Source: Campylobacter blaseri (GTDB taxonomy: Bacteria > Campylobacterota > Campylobacteria > Campylobacterales > Campylobacteraceae). Taken from it: 64,000 nt of DNA. A program made the position numbers and the translations under genes. The DNA is taken from the NCBI RefSeq assembly GCF_013201895.1, contig NZ_CP053841.1:1426001-1490000 (forward strand), read 5' to 3'. Numbering within the stretch: the first letter of the stretch is position 1; every line of letters starts with the position of its first letter. The notes below the pieces were generated by a model. That model was not told the DNA's origin, did not search any database, and was given only the letters and a program-made list of their open reading frames with translations. This document shows, piece after piece, positions 1 through 8,883 of the stretch.

Positions 1-278
1 ACCTTGTTTGTGTCTTTATCTTTTAGATACTGTCTTAATGGTTTTAGAGTTTGGTTTTTTTCAGGATATTTTTCAAACTCATCTATATCCCAACTTTCAA
101 ATCCTATTCTATCTAACTCTTCTTGAAATACAATGCCTTTTAGTTCTGGGTGATTTGATAAATTCATATCAGTATGAACTGATATCTTAGTTGTGTTTAG
201 TGAAGTATAAAAGTTATAACCTAATACTAAAACTGTAGCTGCTAACATAGTTAATGCAAGCTCTTTGAATGTTTTCAA
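1..278 (-). CDS. Membrane-anchored protein, 3' end outside the window (partial)
   Basis: This reading frame is open from a TTG at 278 to the window edge, giving 92 codons. An AAGGAA sequence lies 5 bases upstream of the TTG, which decides the start; the next ATG is at 248. The N-terminus has one hydrophobic segment (around TMLAATVLVLGYNFY, residues 10-24) followed by a polar, presumably periplasmic part. The TTG overlaps the stop of the 23-residue ORF upstream (TTGA), suggesting translational coupling. No family was recognised. Its position behind a leader resembling those of the RTX operons at 45-50 kb suggests it is the membrane protein of another RTX module extending to the left. Confidence 0.55.
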   Translation of the reverse strand, partial: MKTFKELALTMLAATVLVLGYNFYTSLNTTKISVHTDMNLSNHPELKGIVFQEELDRIGFESWDIDEFEKYPEKNQTLKPLRQYLKDKDTNK

Positions 279-346
279 GGAAGTTCCTTTATGATTATTT
301 GGTTTATTTTTGCACTTTTATATGCTTGTATATCAAACTCTGCCAT
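275..346 (-). CDS. Small 23-residue ORF coupled to the membrane protein
   Basis: The ATG at 346 has an AAGGAG ribosome site 6-7 bases upstream. The 23-residue product starts MAEFDIQAYKSAK and has no recognised family. Its TGA overlaps the TTG start of the next gene. It may be a coupling leader peptide, or the true N-terminus of the next protein separated by a frameshift. The sequence alone does not decide. Confidence 0.35.
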   Translation of the reverse strand: MAEFDIQAYKSAKINQIIIKELP

Positions 347-440
347 TATTTACTCCTTGTTATCTGTTTGATTAAATTTCATATAAGTTTCTTTATTGTT
401 TGGTTTATTGGTTTGGTCTGTAAATTTTATCTGTATGGTT

Positions 441-518
441 TTATATATTTGATTGATTAAGTAGTGTATTTGTGTAGGTAAGTTTTATGTTTTTATAGGT
501 TGTTTTAAAACTTTGCAT
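441..518 (-). CDS. Small 25-residue N/T/K-rich ORF
   Basis: The ATG at 518 is preceded by AAGGAG at the usual distance (bases 525-530 read on the minus strand). The product starts MQSFKTTYKNIKL and ends TLLNQSNI. It is polar, rich in Asn, Thr and Lys, with no known family. It resembles in composition the 56-residue ORF at 50286-50456, which also opens an RTX-array operon. It is probably a leader peptide or short secreted/structural peptide; function unknown. Confidence 0.35.
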   Translation of the reverse strand: MQSFKTTYKNIKLTYTNTLLNQSNI

Positions 519-1092
519 AACTTACTCCTTGTTATTGTTTTGTTATTCAAATTTGACATATTAAATTAACAATAAAATATTATCTAAATAAAACTTAAAT
601 AAACTCATAAAATTATTACTAATTTGAAATTATATTTAAATTTATTATTGAAATTTGTTATCAACTATATTAACTTTTTACACTTTAAAATTAATGGTAG
701 CTATGTTGTGTATTTTATAAATTATAATATTAAGTTTTAAGTTGTTGTTTTTGTAATTTAATGATATTTTTTATAGAGATTTATTTTAAAATTAAATATA
801 TTGATTAAATAGTTAGATTTTACCTATGCTTTAATCAGCTAGGAAATAGGTTTTAAATTATACTTTTTAGTTACTTCAAACTAATATTTTAGTCTTTGCT
901 TTCTTTTATGTTTAAATTATAGATATTTTAATATCTAGTTGTATTCTTTGTTTGTGCTTTAAACAGCTAATAATAAGCCTTTAAATGACAAGATAAATAA
1001 CTATATAAATATAAAATAAGAGATTTTAGTTAAGGTCTCTAAGTTAAAAAACAAAAAGTCTTTTAAATAGCTAAAACAATAGACTCTTATTC
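519..1092. other. AT-rich gap with a partial copy of the RTX-operon leader
   Basis: No supported gene lies here. Bases 557-588 (plus strand, starting CATATTAAATTAA) match the inner end of the promoter/leader repeats at 45342 and 50493, so this is probably the promoter region for the minus-strand genes at 1-518. A weak inverted repeat (AGAGA 1019-1023, TCTCT 1036-1040) downstream of the outer membrane factor gene could contribute to termination. The rest is low-complexity A/T. Confidence 0.4.
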
Positions 1093-2400
1093 TTAATGGC
1101 ACTCTTTTATCTGTGAAGATAGTATGGTTGCTTTAATGCTATTTGATTGTGAGTTTATGATGTGGTTGTTTAGCTCTAACTCTTTGCTTAATGAGTTAAC
1201 TAAGGATTCTAAAATTTCTATCTTATTGCTCTCTCCACTAAGATAGAGTTTGTTTATTTGATCTGTCTGTTTTTTAGTATCTTTATGAATTTGATTTAGT
1301 AGCTCTTTTGTTTCATCTTTAGCTTCTAAGTATGCATTTAAATCATCTATTTGTTTTTGATACTCTAGTTTTGCTTGGGCTTTTTTGTATGCAAGTTTTT
1401 GTTTTTCAAGCTCTAGTTTAGTTATCTTTGCTTTTCTTCTTCCACCATCATATAACTCCCAAGTAAATGTAACTCCAACTTCATATCCATGTCTGTCCAT
1501 ATCCTTATAGGCTCTTTCATAGTTGTTTCTATCACTTCCATAAAAGTTATACTTAGCATATAGCGAGATAGTAGGATAATACTCTTTTTCTAATGCCTCT
1601 TTACTAAGTTTTATGCTTTTAAGCTCAGAGTCTAAAAACTTAGCTTCATAGGTATTGTTAAAGTCTGTAAAGTTATATATACCCATCTCATCACTAAAAT
1701 TAGCTAGTTCATCTAATGAGTTTATCTTAGTGCTAGTTAAAACCATTATCGTTGAAAGTATTGTTTTAGCTTCTATCTTTAGTGTTTTTAATCTTGTCTT
1801 TACATCTAGTAGTTTTAGTTTGTAGTTATTTGTGTCTATACTGCTAAGCTCTCCTGCATTTTTTAATCTTTTTGCATATGTGTTTAGTTTATTGTATGAG
1901 TCTTCTAGTTTTGTGTAGATTGATATATTATTTTTAAGTTCTAATGCTTTTTTATAATTTTCAAGTAAATTTAGACTAAGTTCTACTTCATAGTTGCATT
2001 TATCATATGTTGATTTTATGATGTTTTCTTTAGAGGCTTTAAGTTCAAGTGTATCTTTTCCAAATGTAAATATATCATACCTAAGAATTATTGATGCTTG
2101 GTTTTGATAAGAGGTGGAGGTTGGAAGCCCTGTTTCTCCTACATATATAGAGTTATAATTTTTATCAAATGTATCTGAATACTGAGATGAGGCACTAAAT
2201 ATCAATCTTGGATAAAAATCAGCCTTTTGAAATTTAGTATCTTCTTTGGCTAGTTTTATATCTATATCTTTTATGTTTAGAGTAGGTGAGTCTTTTTTGG
2301 CTCTATCTAAAAGATACTCAAAGCTAAATTTAACCTCATTTGCAAAGGCTAAATTTAGTAATGATATAGTTATAAAAGCTAGTGTTATGAGTTTTTTCAT
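1093..2400 (-). CDS. TolC-family outer membrane factor of the RTX type I secretion system
   Basis: The 435-residue product has an N-terminal signal peptide (hydrophobic run ITLAFITISLLNLAFA followed by polar sequence) and long heptad-like coiled-coil stretches in two halves, the arrangement of TolC/LapE-type outer membrane factors. The C-terminal half contains GVTFTWELYDGGRRKAKI, typical of the second repeat of this family. It would form the outer membrane exit duct for RTX proteins. The ATG overlaps the upstream adaptor stop (ATGA), so it is the last gene of the exporter operon. Length is normal for the family. Specific pairing with the RTX proteins at 38-48 kb is inferred from locus context. 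Confidence 0.9.
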   Translation of the reverse strand: MKKLITLAFITISLLNLAFANEVKFSFEYLLDRAKKDSPTLNIKDIDIKLAKEDTKFQKADFYPRLIFSASSQYSDTFDKNYNSIYVGETGLPTSTSYQNQASIILRYDIFTFGKDTLELKASKENIIKSTYDKCNYEVELSLNLLENYKKALELKNNISIYTKLEDSYNKLNTYAKRLKNAGELSSIDTNNYKLKLLDVKTRLKTLKIEAKTILSTIMVLTSTKINSLDELANFSDEMGIYNFTDFNNTYEAKFLDSELKSIKLSKEALEKEYYPTISLYAKYNFYGSDRNNYERAYKDMDRHGYEVGVTFTWELYDGGRRKAKITKLELEKQKLAYKKAQAKLEYQKQIDDLNAYLEAKDETKELLNQIHKDTKKQTDQINKLYLSGESNKIEILESLVNSLSKELELNNHIINSQSNSIKATILSSQIKECH

Positions 2401-3704
2401 TTAACACTAAGCCCTTCATCTAGGTATTTTATAATAGGGTATATAAAAAGCTCAATTACTCTTCTTTTTCCTACCTTTACTTCAGCTACTACACTCATAC
2501 CAGGCTCCATCTGTTTTAGTTCTCCATCTACCATTAAGCTTGTCTTTAAAGGTTTAACTTTTATTTCATAGATTTCACCTAGCTTTTCATCTTTTATAGA
2601 GTCATTTGCAATGTGTATTAGCTTGCCATCTATCTTGCCATATTTTTGAAAGTTAAAAGCATCTACTTTTATAGAGACATTTTGATCAAGTTTTAAAAAT
2701 CCAACATCTCTATTTAGCATATTTGCACTAATGATTAATGGCTCATCTGATGGGATTATAGATAAAAGCTCTTCAGAGTTATTAATGGATGAGCCAATGG
2801 TATGAACTAAAAGTTTGCCAACATAGCCATCAACAGGGGATGATATGATTTGTTGTTTTGTTTGGAAGGTTAGAGCATTAATTTCAGCTCTAACTAAGCT
2901 TGCCTCTTTTTGTTTATTTAAAAGCTCATCCATCCACTTTGATTTGGAAGAGCTTTTAAAGACATCAAGCTCTGTTTTAATCTCATTAAGTCTTGCTTTT
3001 TCCATTAGTAGTTTTTCGTTTGAGACTATGAGTTGTGATTTTAAATCAAGCTCTTTACTCTTTGCATCTTCATACTCTTTATAGGCTATAATCTCTTTTA
3101 CTCTATTTAGTTTTTCTACTCTTTTAGTTGCAATATCTTTTAGTAAGGTTAGCTTTTTAATCTCCTCTTCATTTGCTTTAATGGAGTTTATGAGCTGTTC
3201 TATTTTAAAGCTGTATTGAGATATGGTTTCATCATAGTTTGTTTTTTGATTTATATAAAGAGATTTTTCATCTATACTTAAATTTACATCTTTTATAAAC
3301 TCATCTTTATTTACTAAAAGCTCTAACCTTGTTATGGAATATTTTAAGGCTTTTAAGTTCTCTTTTTTTGTTGTTAAATTTACTGTTGATACACTAGGGT
3401 CAATCACAATCAAAGGCTGTTTTGCTTTAACCTTATCTCCTTCTTTTACAAGAATTTTAGAGATTATCCCACTTTCAAGTGGTTTTAATATCTTTATATT
3501 TCCACTTGGTATATACTTACCACTTGCACTTACAACTATATCTACTTTAGCAAAAAATAGCCAAAAAACTCCAAATACTATAATGGCAATAACTATCCAT
3601 AAAATTGATCTTCCTATAGGATTTAGCGGTGTCTCTTCAATCTCTACAATGGTTGGTTTAAACTCATATGAATCATCTTTTATATCTTTAAATATTTTAA
3701 CCAT
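2397..3704 (-). CDS. HlyD/LapC-type membrane fusion protein of the type I secretion system
   Basis: The 435-residue product has a short cytoplasmic N-terminus, one membrane helix (ILWIVIAIIVFGVFWLFFA, about residues 34-52), a biotinyl-lipoyl-like motif (LKPLESGIISKILVKEGDKV), a long coiled coil (about residues 110-285), the second lipoyl half (ISSPVDGYVGKLLVHTIGS) and a beta-barrel end with the family motif PGMSVVAEVKVGKRR. It bridges the ABC exporter and the outer membrane factor. The gene overlaps the outer membrane factor gene by 4 bases and its start lies inside the small ORF at 3697-3831, so the operon is tightly coupled. Confidence 0.92.
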   Translation of the reverse strand: MVKIFKDIKDDSYEFKPTIVEIEETPLNPIGRSILWIVIAIIVFGVFWLFFAKVDIVVSASGKYIPSGNIKILKPLESGIISKILVKEGDKVKAKQPLIVIDPSVSTVNLTTKKENLKALKYSITRLELLVNKDEFIKDVNLSIDEKSLYINQKTNYDETISQYSFKIEQLINSIKANEEEIKKLTLLKDIATKRVEKLNRVKEIIAYKEYEDAKSKELDLKSQLIVSNEKLLMEKARLNEIKTELDVFKSSSKSKWMDELLNKQKEASLVRAEINALTFQTKQQIISSPVDGYVGKLLVHTIGSSINNSEELLSIIPSDEPLIISANMLNRDVGFLKLDQNVSIKVDAFNFQKYGKIDGKLIHIANDSIKDEKLGEIYEIKVKPLKTSLMVDGELKQMEPGMSVVAEVKVGKRRVIELFIYPIIKYLDEGLSVK

Positions 3705-3831
3705 TTTTTACCTTAAATAAACTTAGCAAAGATAGTTGTTTTTTATATGCAGTGTTTGGATTTAAAATTATTGAGTGGGTTTTAATGGGAGTAGTTTGTT
3801 GTATTTTAATGGTAGTTAGATCCGTATTCAT
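3697..3831 (-). CDS. Small 44-residue ORF between exporter and adaptor genes
   Basis: The frame starts at an ATG two bases after the stop of the ABC exporter gene and ends 8 bases inside the adaptor gene, filling the only gap in the operon. The product begins MNTDLTTIKIQQTTPIKT; it is polar, then basic and leucine-containing, without a recognisable domain. There is only a weak ribosome site (AGGTAAG), consistent with translational coupling. It may be a real small subunit or only a coupling ORF that keeps ribosomes moving to the adaptor start. Confidence 0.4.
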   Translation of the reverse strand: MNTDLTTIKIQQTTPIKTHSIILNPNTAYKKQLSLLSLFKVKNG

Positions 3832-3833
3832 AT

Positions 3834-5930
3834 TTAACTTACCTGCTTATCATATAGGTTTTTATAGTATCCATTTAGTGCCATAAGCTCATCATGAGTA
3901 CCGCGCTCTTTTATCTCGCCTTTATCCATTACAAATATCTCATCACAATTTCTTACAGTGCTTAGTCTATGAGCTATTATAATAAATGTTTTATTCTCTT
4001 TAATCTTAACTAAGTTTTTATTTATAATGCTCTCACTCTCATAATCAAGTGCAGATGTTGCCTCATCAAATATTAAAATTCTTGGGTTATTTATAAGTGC
4101 TCTTGCTATGGCAATTCTTTGTTTTTGACCACCACTTAAAGCTGAGCCTCTTTCTCCAACTAAAGTATCATATCCATTTGGTAACTCACTTATAAACTCA
4201 TGGGCACCTGAAACAGTTGCAGCTGCAATCACACTTTGCATACTAGCGTTTGTTGCTGCAAATGTTATATTATCTTTTATGCTTCCACTAAAAAGATAGC
4301 TCTCTTGTAAAACCACCCCTATGTTTTGCCTAAGGATATATGGGTTTAGATGTCTTATATCTATGCCATCTATATAGATAGCTCCCTCACTTTGAAGATA
4401 TAATCTCTCAATTAGTTTTGTGATGGTACTTTTTCCACTACCACTTCTTCCAACTATCCCAATGCTTCTATTTGGTGGTATGTGAAGAGAGATATTTTTA
4501 AGGACTAAATTTGAACTTGGTGTATATCTAAAGCTAACATTATCAAATCTAATATCACCTTTGATTCTTTCAATTGCTATTGGCTTATTGGTGCTTTGCT
4601 CTGTTGGAGTGTTTAGAATATCGCCTAGTCTATCTACACTTAAAAGTGCTTGTTGAAACTCATTCCAAAGACCAACCAAACGCATAATTGGGGCTGAAAA
4701 TTGTCCTGCAAACATTTGAAATGCAATTAATTGCCCAACACTTAACTTTCCTTCTATTACAAGTCCAACACCAAGATAGAGTATGCTTAAAGTCATTAGT
4801 TTTTGAAGTGCTCCTGCAAAGCCTCCTGCTATATTGCTTAAATTGTTTAGATTAAAACTAGATCTTACATATTTGCTTAGATACTCTTCCCACTGCTTTT
4901 GCATGCTTCCTTCAATGGCTAGGGATTTTACTGTTTGCATACCTGTAACTGACTCAACTAAGTATGAGTTACTAGCTGCTCCCATTTGAAACTTATCTTC
5001 AAGCCTTTTTCTAAGAAGTGGAGTTATAAAAAAGTAGATTAGAGCAATTATAGTTACAAATCCTATGGCAACTAAGGTTAGTTTTACACTATATAAAAGC
5101 ATCATAGCAATAAACACAAAGCTAAATAAAATATCTAGTAAAACTGTGACTGATTTGTTTGCTATAAAGTCTCTTATGCTATCAAGTTCTCTAACCCTTG
5201 CAACTATATTTCCAACTTTTCTGTTTTCAAAGTAGGTCATTGGAAGAAGAACTAAATGGCTAAATAGCTCACTACCAAGCCTTGAGTCTATTTTAGTAGT
5301 AGTATGAGCAAAGATGTAGTTTCTACACAAAGATAAAAGCATCTCAAAGATAATAACAGCAAAAAATGCAATTGCAATAACATTTAGTGTGCTTATGCTA
5401 TGGTGAGTTAAAACTTTATCTAAAACAACTTGAGTAAAAAGTGGAGTAACAAGTCCAAAGAGTTGCATTATAAATGAGGCAATTAATACCTCAAATACAA
5501 TTCTTTTAAACTTAAGCATTCTTTTATAAAACCAAGCAAATCCAAATTTAACTTGAGAGTTTAATGTCTTATGTGCTAATACTATAAATTTTGGATTTGA
5601 TATGGCTGTAAGCTCTTCATAGCTTATCTCTCTTGCTTCGTTTCCACCATCATAGATTAAATACTTGTTACCATCTTCTAAAACTTTTAAGATAGTAAAA
5701 AAAGTATTATCTTGTTTTTGAACTACAAATGGTGCTTCATATTTTATAATTAAAGCTTTATCAAGTTTTTTAATCTTTGCTCTAAACTCACAATGTTTTG
5801 CAATCCTAACAAACTCTTCAATGCTTGGTTCAATCTCATTTAGGGCGAATTTGTTAATTATAGTGTTTGCATCAAATGGAATTTTATTTATAGCAGTAAT
5901 TAGCCCAAGTGAGCTAAGAGCTGTTTTCAT
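3834..5930 (-). CDS. RTX-type ABC exporter with a C39-like domain (LapB/HlyB-like)
   Basis: The 698-residue product has three parts. Residues 1-125 form a C39-peptidase-like domain that lacks the N-terminal catalytic cysteine, as in HlyB/LapB exporters that bind but do not cleave substrates. Residues about 145-430 are the membrane domain (type 1 exporter fold). Residues about 460-698 are the ATPase domain with Walker A GRSGSGKST, signature LSGGQKQR, Walker B ILIFDEATSALD and the H-loop AHRLSTV. It energises export of RTX proteins across both membranes. AAAGG lies 5 bases before the ATG. It is the first gene of the exporter operon. Confidence 0.93.
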   Translation of the reverse strand: MKTALSSLGLITAINKIPFDANTIINKFALNEIEPSIEEFVRIAKHCEFRAKIKKLDKALIIKYEAPFVVQKQDNTFFTILKVLEDGNKYLIYDGGNEAREISYEELTAISNPKFIVLAHKTLNSQVKFGFAWFYKRMLKFKRIVFEVLIASFIMQLFGLVTPLFTQVVLDKVLTHHSISTLNVIAIAFFAVIIFEMLLSLCRNYIFAHTTTKIDSRLGSELFSHLVLLPMTYFENRKVGNIVARVRELDSIRDFIANKSVTVLLDILFSFVFIAMMLLYSVKLTLVAIGFVTIIALIYFFITPLLRKRLEDKFQMGAASNSYLVESVTGMQTVKSLAIEGSMQKQWEEYLSKYVRSSFNLNNLSNIAGGFAGALQKLMTLSILYLGVGLVIEGKLSVGQLIAFQMFAGQFSAPIMRLVGLWNEFQQALLSVDRLGDILNTPTEQSTNKPIAIERIKGDIRFDNVSFRYTPSSNLVLKNISLHIPPNRSIGIVGRSGSGKSTITKLIERLYLQSEGAIYIDGIDIRHLNPYILRQNIGVVLQESYLFSGSIKDNITFAATNASMQSVIAAATVSGAHEFISELPNGYDTLVGERGSALSGGQKQRIAIARALINNPRILIFDEATSALDYESESIINKNLVKIKENKTFIIIAHRLSTVRNCDEIFVMDKGEIKERGTHDELMALNGYYKNLYDKQVS

Positions 5931-6193
5931 AAGAGCCTTTGTGTTGTTATTTATCTATAGTTTAAATTAAGTTATTTTTTAATTTATGTAAACTATAAAT
6001 TTATATTAAATAAAATTATAACTATAAAATAATTAAAACAAGATTTAATATGCTATAAATTAATATTGTTTTTCGTTTTTATAGAAATAATCCTAAAACA
6101 TATTACTTTGTTTTAGGATTTATCTAGTTATAAATTGGCTTTATTAAATTTTATAAGTTAAATTTATAAACTAGATAAATACCCATGTTTGTT
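5931..6193. promoter_or_regulatory. AT-rich promoter region of the T1SS operon
   Basis: There is no gene in this 263-base gap between the interrupted membrane-protein gene and the exporter operon. It should hold the exporter promoter (minus strand), but the sequence is so A/T rich that no unique -10 element can be chosen. It also holds the hairpin at 6089-6120. Confidence 0.35.
6089..6120 (-). terminator. Hairpin, probable terminator of the interrupted membrane-protein gene
   Basis: A perfect 12-bp inverted repeat (AATCCTAAAACA at 6089-6100 and TGTTTTAGGATT at 6109-6120) surrounds an 8-base loop, about 75 bases downstream of the stop at 6194. There is no strong T run on either strand, so it may stabilise mRNA ends rather than act as a simple intrinsic terminator. 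Confidence 0.5.
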
Positions 6194-6748
6194 TTAATTA
6201 TTATTTGGCACTTTGCTTTTAATATAGTTTGCATCTATTTCAAATCTCAAACCATCAGTTGTTTGCAAATAATAAAATTTCCCTAAAGTTGATAATGCTT
6301 TTATGTTGTGGAGTTCTATCATGTCTTTGTTATCGCCTTTATCTATATATGTATTTGATTCTTTATTTTCACAATTTTCTTTACAAATTTCATCAGGTAA
6401 TGTGTAAAACGCTTTTTTATCTAAAACTAGGGTTTTATAATTGATGTTGCCGTAATTTAGAATTTTAAAAACATTTCCAGAGGCTAATATAGCTAAAGAA
6501 AATAAAATCATAAAGAATGAGCTAATAAAAGTCAGTTTAAAGTCTTGTTTTGTAAAATGATTTGCAATTAATAACACCCAAAATAACCACATACCAAAGA
6601 ATAGTATAAACCATATCAGCCATAGGTTATTGGATTTTAATGGTATAATAAATGACAAAATTAGAATTATAATCAATAAAATAATATTAAAAATATTAAA
6701 AACTTTTTCATTGTTTCTATATCTTATTATGCTACTTAAAAATATTAA
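6194..6748 (-). pseudogene. C-terminal part of the membrane-protein gene interrupted by the ICE
   Basis: The frame is open from ICE DNA across the 14-bp att core (6735-6748) to a stop at 6194. The chromosomal part encodes hydrophobic segments (such as FILFFGMWLFWVLLIANHF and FISSFFMILFSLAILASG) and a polar C-terminal domain of about 90 residues with two cysteines (ICKENCENK). There is no good ATG in the fragment; a TTG at 6676 is the first conventional start. The other half is at 38141-38622. Joining the halves at the shared core gives a 340-codon frame without a stop. It is unlikely to make a functional product while the ICE is integrated. No family was recognised. Confidence 0.8.
6735..6748. 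other. Left attachment site core of the ICE
   Basis: The 14-bp sequence CTTAAAAATATTAA is repeated exactly at 38141-38154, in the same orientation. The integrase gene lies just inside. The two flanking chromosomal half-genes are in the same frame relative to the core, which is direct evidence that these are the recombination ends. Confidence 0.85.
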
Positions 6749-6867
6749 GCTTGAATACCATAAAATGGGGCTTTAAACGCATTAAAAGAAGCGAAAATCA
6801 TTCTATTTTTATTAAATTTTATTGATATTATAGCATACTTTTCTAAAAATATGTCTAAAAATAAATT

Positions 6868-8025
6868 TTAAATGACAATATCATTTAAAAAAACAGCCCT
6901 TTGCTTGACTTCTTTTGGCAAATATTTTGCATACGAGCGATAAGTTTCATTCAAGTCCTTATGTCCCATCATTTTGCAACCAACCCACATCGGCTCCTCA
7001 CCACGACTTAGCATAACGGATGCAAACGAATGCCTAGTGTCGTAAAGTCTGCGTATATTATAGCCAAGTTTTTCTTGCAAATCATTAAATTTAATCCTTA
7101 TCATTGAACGAGAACGCCTAAAAATTCTTTTATTTTTATCACTTGCATCTAGCTTTATAAGTTCTTTATAAACGATGCTAAGCATATCAATCGTGCGATT
7201 ACTTGTTTTGGTTTTTGGAGAATCCACGATACCGACATCAGAAAGTGTTTTATTGATGCGAATTTGTCTATTTTCAAAATCTAAATCACCAAAAGTAAGA
7301 GCGAAAATCTCGCCAGTTCTAGCACCTGTAAAAAAAGCAACTATCAAAAATAAACGTAGTTCCTCATCGTTCGCATTTTTTATAAGTTCTAAAATTTCTT
7401 CAAGGCTAAAAGGTGTAAATTTTTCATCGTTCACATTGTCATATTGTTGTTTGAATCTTGGCATGTAAAACGGGTTTTTTGAGATTAAATCATTATTTAC
7501 AGCATAGCGAAATAACATTTTTAAAAAGGAGCAATAGCCACTAATAGAGCTATCTTTTAAGCCTTTATCCTTAAAAAATTGAACAAATTCAACACTATGA
7601 TGCCTTTTAAAATCAGGTAAATAATGGATGCCTTTATATTCTAAAAAATCACTAACAGCATTACTCATAACACCATAAAGCTTAATAGTTTTGTCTTTTA
7701 AAAAAGATTTTTCTTGAAGCAAATTATTAATCACACTATCAAAACTAAACTCGCTACTATTTTTTATAAGCTTTAATTCATTTTCTGTTTTTCTTAGTTG
7801 ACGATCGACTTGGGAATTCTCAAGCTCATAATAATCACGCCTAGCTTTTTCGAGTTCAGCCTTAGAACCTATAAACCTATCATAATTTTTACGTATAAAA
7901 TCAAATGCAAGAGCAGACTTTTTAATACCAGTAGAGCGACGAATTCTCTCACCATCTTTTTGATGGTCAACATAAAACCTGCCTTTTTGAATATAAATAT
8001 TTCTATTTTTTGGTAAATTTTTCAT
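6868..8025 (-). CDS. int: Tyrosine recombinase/integrase of the ICE
   Basis: The 385-residue product has an N-terminal arm-binding region, a core-binding SAM-like domain (about residues 95-185) and a catalytic domain. The catalytic Arg is in FFTGARTGEIF (about residue 236), box II reads LYDTRHSFAS and the last box reads MGHKDLNETYRSYAKYLP, with the nucleophilic Tyr near residue 366. The first box-II His is replaced by Tyr (YDTR), as in many phage-type integrases. It sits 120 bases from the left att core and reads outward. It would catalyse integration into and excision from the membrane-protein gene. No separate excisionase gene was recognised. Confidence 0.92.
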   Translation of the reverse strand: MKNLPKNRNIYIQKGRFYVDHQKDGERIRRSTGIKKSALAFDFIRKNYDRFIGSKAELEKARRDYYELENSQVDRQLRKTENELKLIKNSSEFSFDSVINNLLQEKSFLKDKTIKLYGVMSNAVSDFLEYKGIHYLPDFKRHHSVEFVQFFKDKGLKDSSISGYCSFLKMLFRYAVNNDLISKNPFYMPRFKQQYDNVNDEKFTPFSLEEILELIKNANDEELRLFLIVAFFTGARTGEIFALTFGDLDFENRQIRINKTLSDVGIVDSPKTKTSNRTIDMLSIVYKELIKLDASDKNKRIFRRSRSMIRIKFNDLQEKLGYNIRRLYDTRHSFASVMLSRGEEPMWVGCKMMGHKDLNETYRSYAKYLPKEVKQRAVFLNDIVI

Positions 8026-8235
8026 AAGTAGATTTTAGCAAAAAAATCTCAATAAGTAAATTTAACATATAAGCATTATTCCCTTAATATAAATAAATAT
8101 TTTATTATAATATTAAATTAATAGTATAATTTAAGATTTAAAAATAATATAAAATAATATTTCAAAGCTTAAAGTCCATAATAAAGGGATTAATATATTA
8201 AAAATAGCTTAAAAATAATCTAAATTTATACTAAG

Positions 8236-8259
8236 AATTACAAAATGTTCCGATAAAAC
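8236..8259 (+). promoter_or_regulatory. ICE operator-like motif, copy 1
   Basis: The sequence AATTACAAAATGTTCCGATA (with AAAC following) matches the motif found upstream of four other ICE transcription units. It lies in the promoter region shared by the integrase and the first operon. Confidence 0.5.
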
Positions 8260-8356
8260 GATTTTTTAAATTAAGGTTCAAGTCTAAAAATAAGAACACA
8301 ACATAGCATTTAAAGGTTTTTAAAGGATTAAGCAAAAATTAGAATAAAAGTTTAAG

Positions 8357-8373
8357 TTTTTACAAAATGTTCC
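8357..8373 (+). promoter_or_regulatory. ICE operator-like motif, copy 2 (short)
   Basis: TTTTTACAAAATGTTCC is identical to the first 17 bases of the copies at 15286 and 35689, but the GATAAAG tail is missing. It is 120 bases from copy 1. Confidence 0.45.
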
Positions 8374-8773
8374 AGCCCTTACTATATATAAAATACAAAT
8401 TTAAAAAGGGAAAAGAAATTAAATATTGGAGAGTTTAGAAATTTAGAATTTTTTAAATTTTATTTAAATTTGACAAAACTTAAAAAAATATTAAATTATA
8501 GTTTTAGTACAGATTTTAGATTTTTTTATTTTTTTGCTTTTTAAGAAAAAATTTATTTTAATTATTAATGACAAAGGGATTTTTTAAAATTTGAATGATT
8601 AAAATATTTTTTTAATGTTTTAATGGTTGTTGGCAATTTTGATTAATTTTAAGGGGTATTTTAGGGCTTAAAAATAAAAAGTAAGGAAAACATACGAAAA
8701 AAGTTTAATTTTGATTGTAGAGCATTTAAATGGCATTTGTGAGCATTTTTAAATTTTTAGCCGTTTTTTTGTT

Positions 8774-8792
8774 TTTTGTGTGTCATTTTTTA
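8774..8792 (+). repeat. 19-bp motif shared with the oriT region
   Basis: TTTTGTGTGTCATTTTTTA differs at one base from 18742-18760, which lies beside the candidate nic site. It may be a binding site for a relaxosome or regulatory protein; that role is inferred from the repetition only. Confidence 0.4.
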
Positions 8793-8883
8793 CAGCTATT
8801 TTAAATTTAAATAGAAGTAAAATACTTTAAAAGTGTTTGTTTAAAATTAACACTATGAATTAAATTAATAATAGGACTAAACG

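Larger units (their letters stand above)
8026..8883. promoter_or_regulatory. Long AT-rich regulatory gap between the integrase and the first plus-strand operon
   Basis: No gene is supported in this 858-base stretch between divergent genes. It holds two copies of the ICE-wide operator-like motif (8236-8259 and 8357-8373) and a 19-bp sequence shared with the oriT region (8774-8792). The start of the plus-strand operon at 8884 has AGGA 7 bases upstream. This region is a likely site for control of integrase and of the first operon. Confidence 0.5.

Noticed and set aside
1-460. Plus-strand hydrophobic frames at the left edge
   Set aside because: The minus-strand frames here have AAGGA-type ribosome sites and coupled starts; the plus frames are T-rich complements.
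2845-3720. Plus-strand frames opposite the HlyD-type adaptor gene
   Set aside because: They are antisense to a clear, well-conserved gene, have no ribosome sites, and their composition is that of a complement strand.
7175-8016. Plus-strand frames opposite the integrase
   Set aside because: Shadows of the integrase, without start signals.
8236-8373. The repeated TTTTTACAAAATGTTCC motif as Rep iterons
   Set aside because: Copies are dispersed across 27 kb upstream of different genes rather than clustered beside rep, so an operator role is preferred; iteron function is not excluded.
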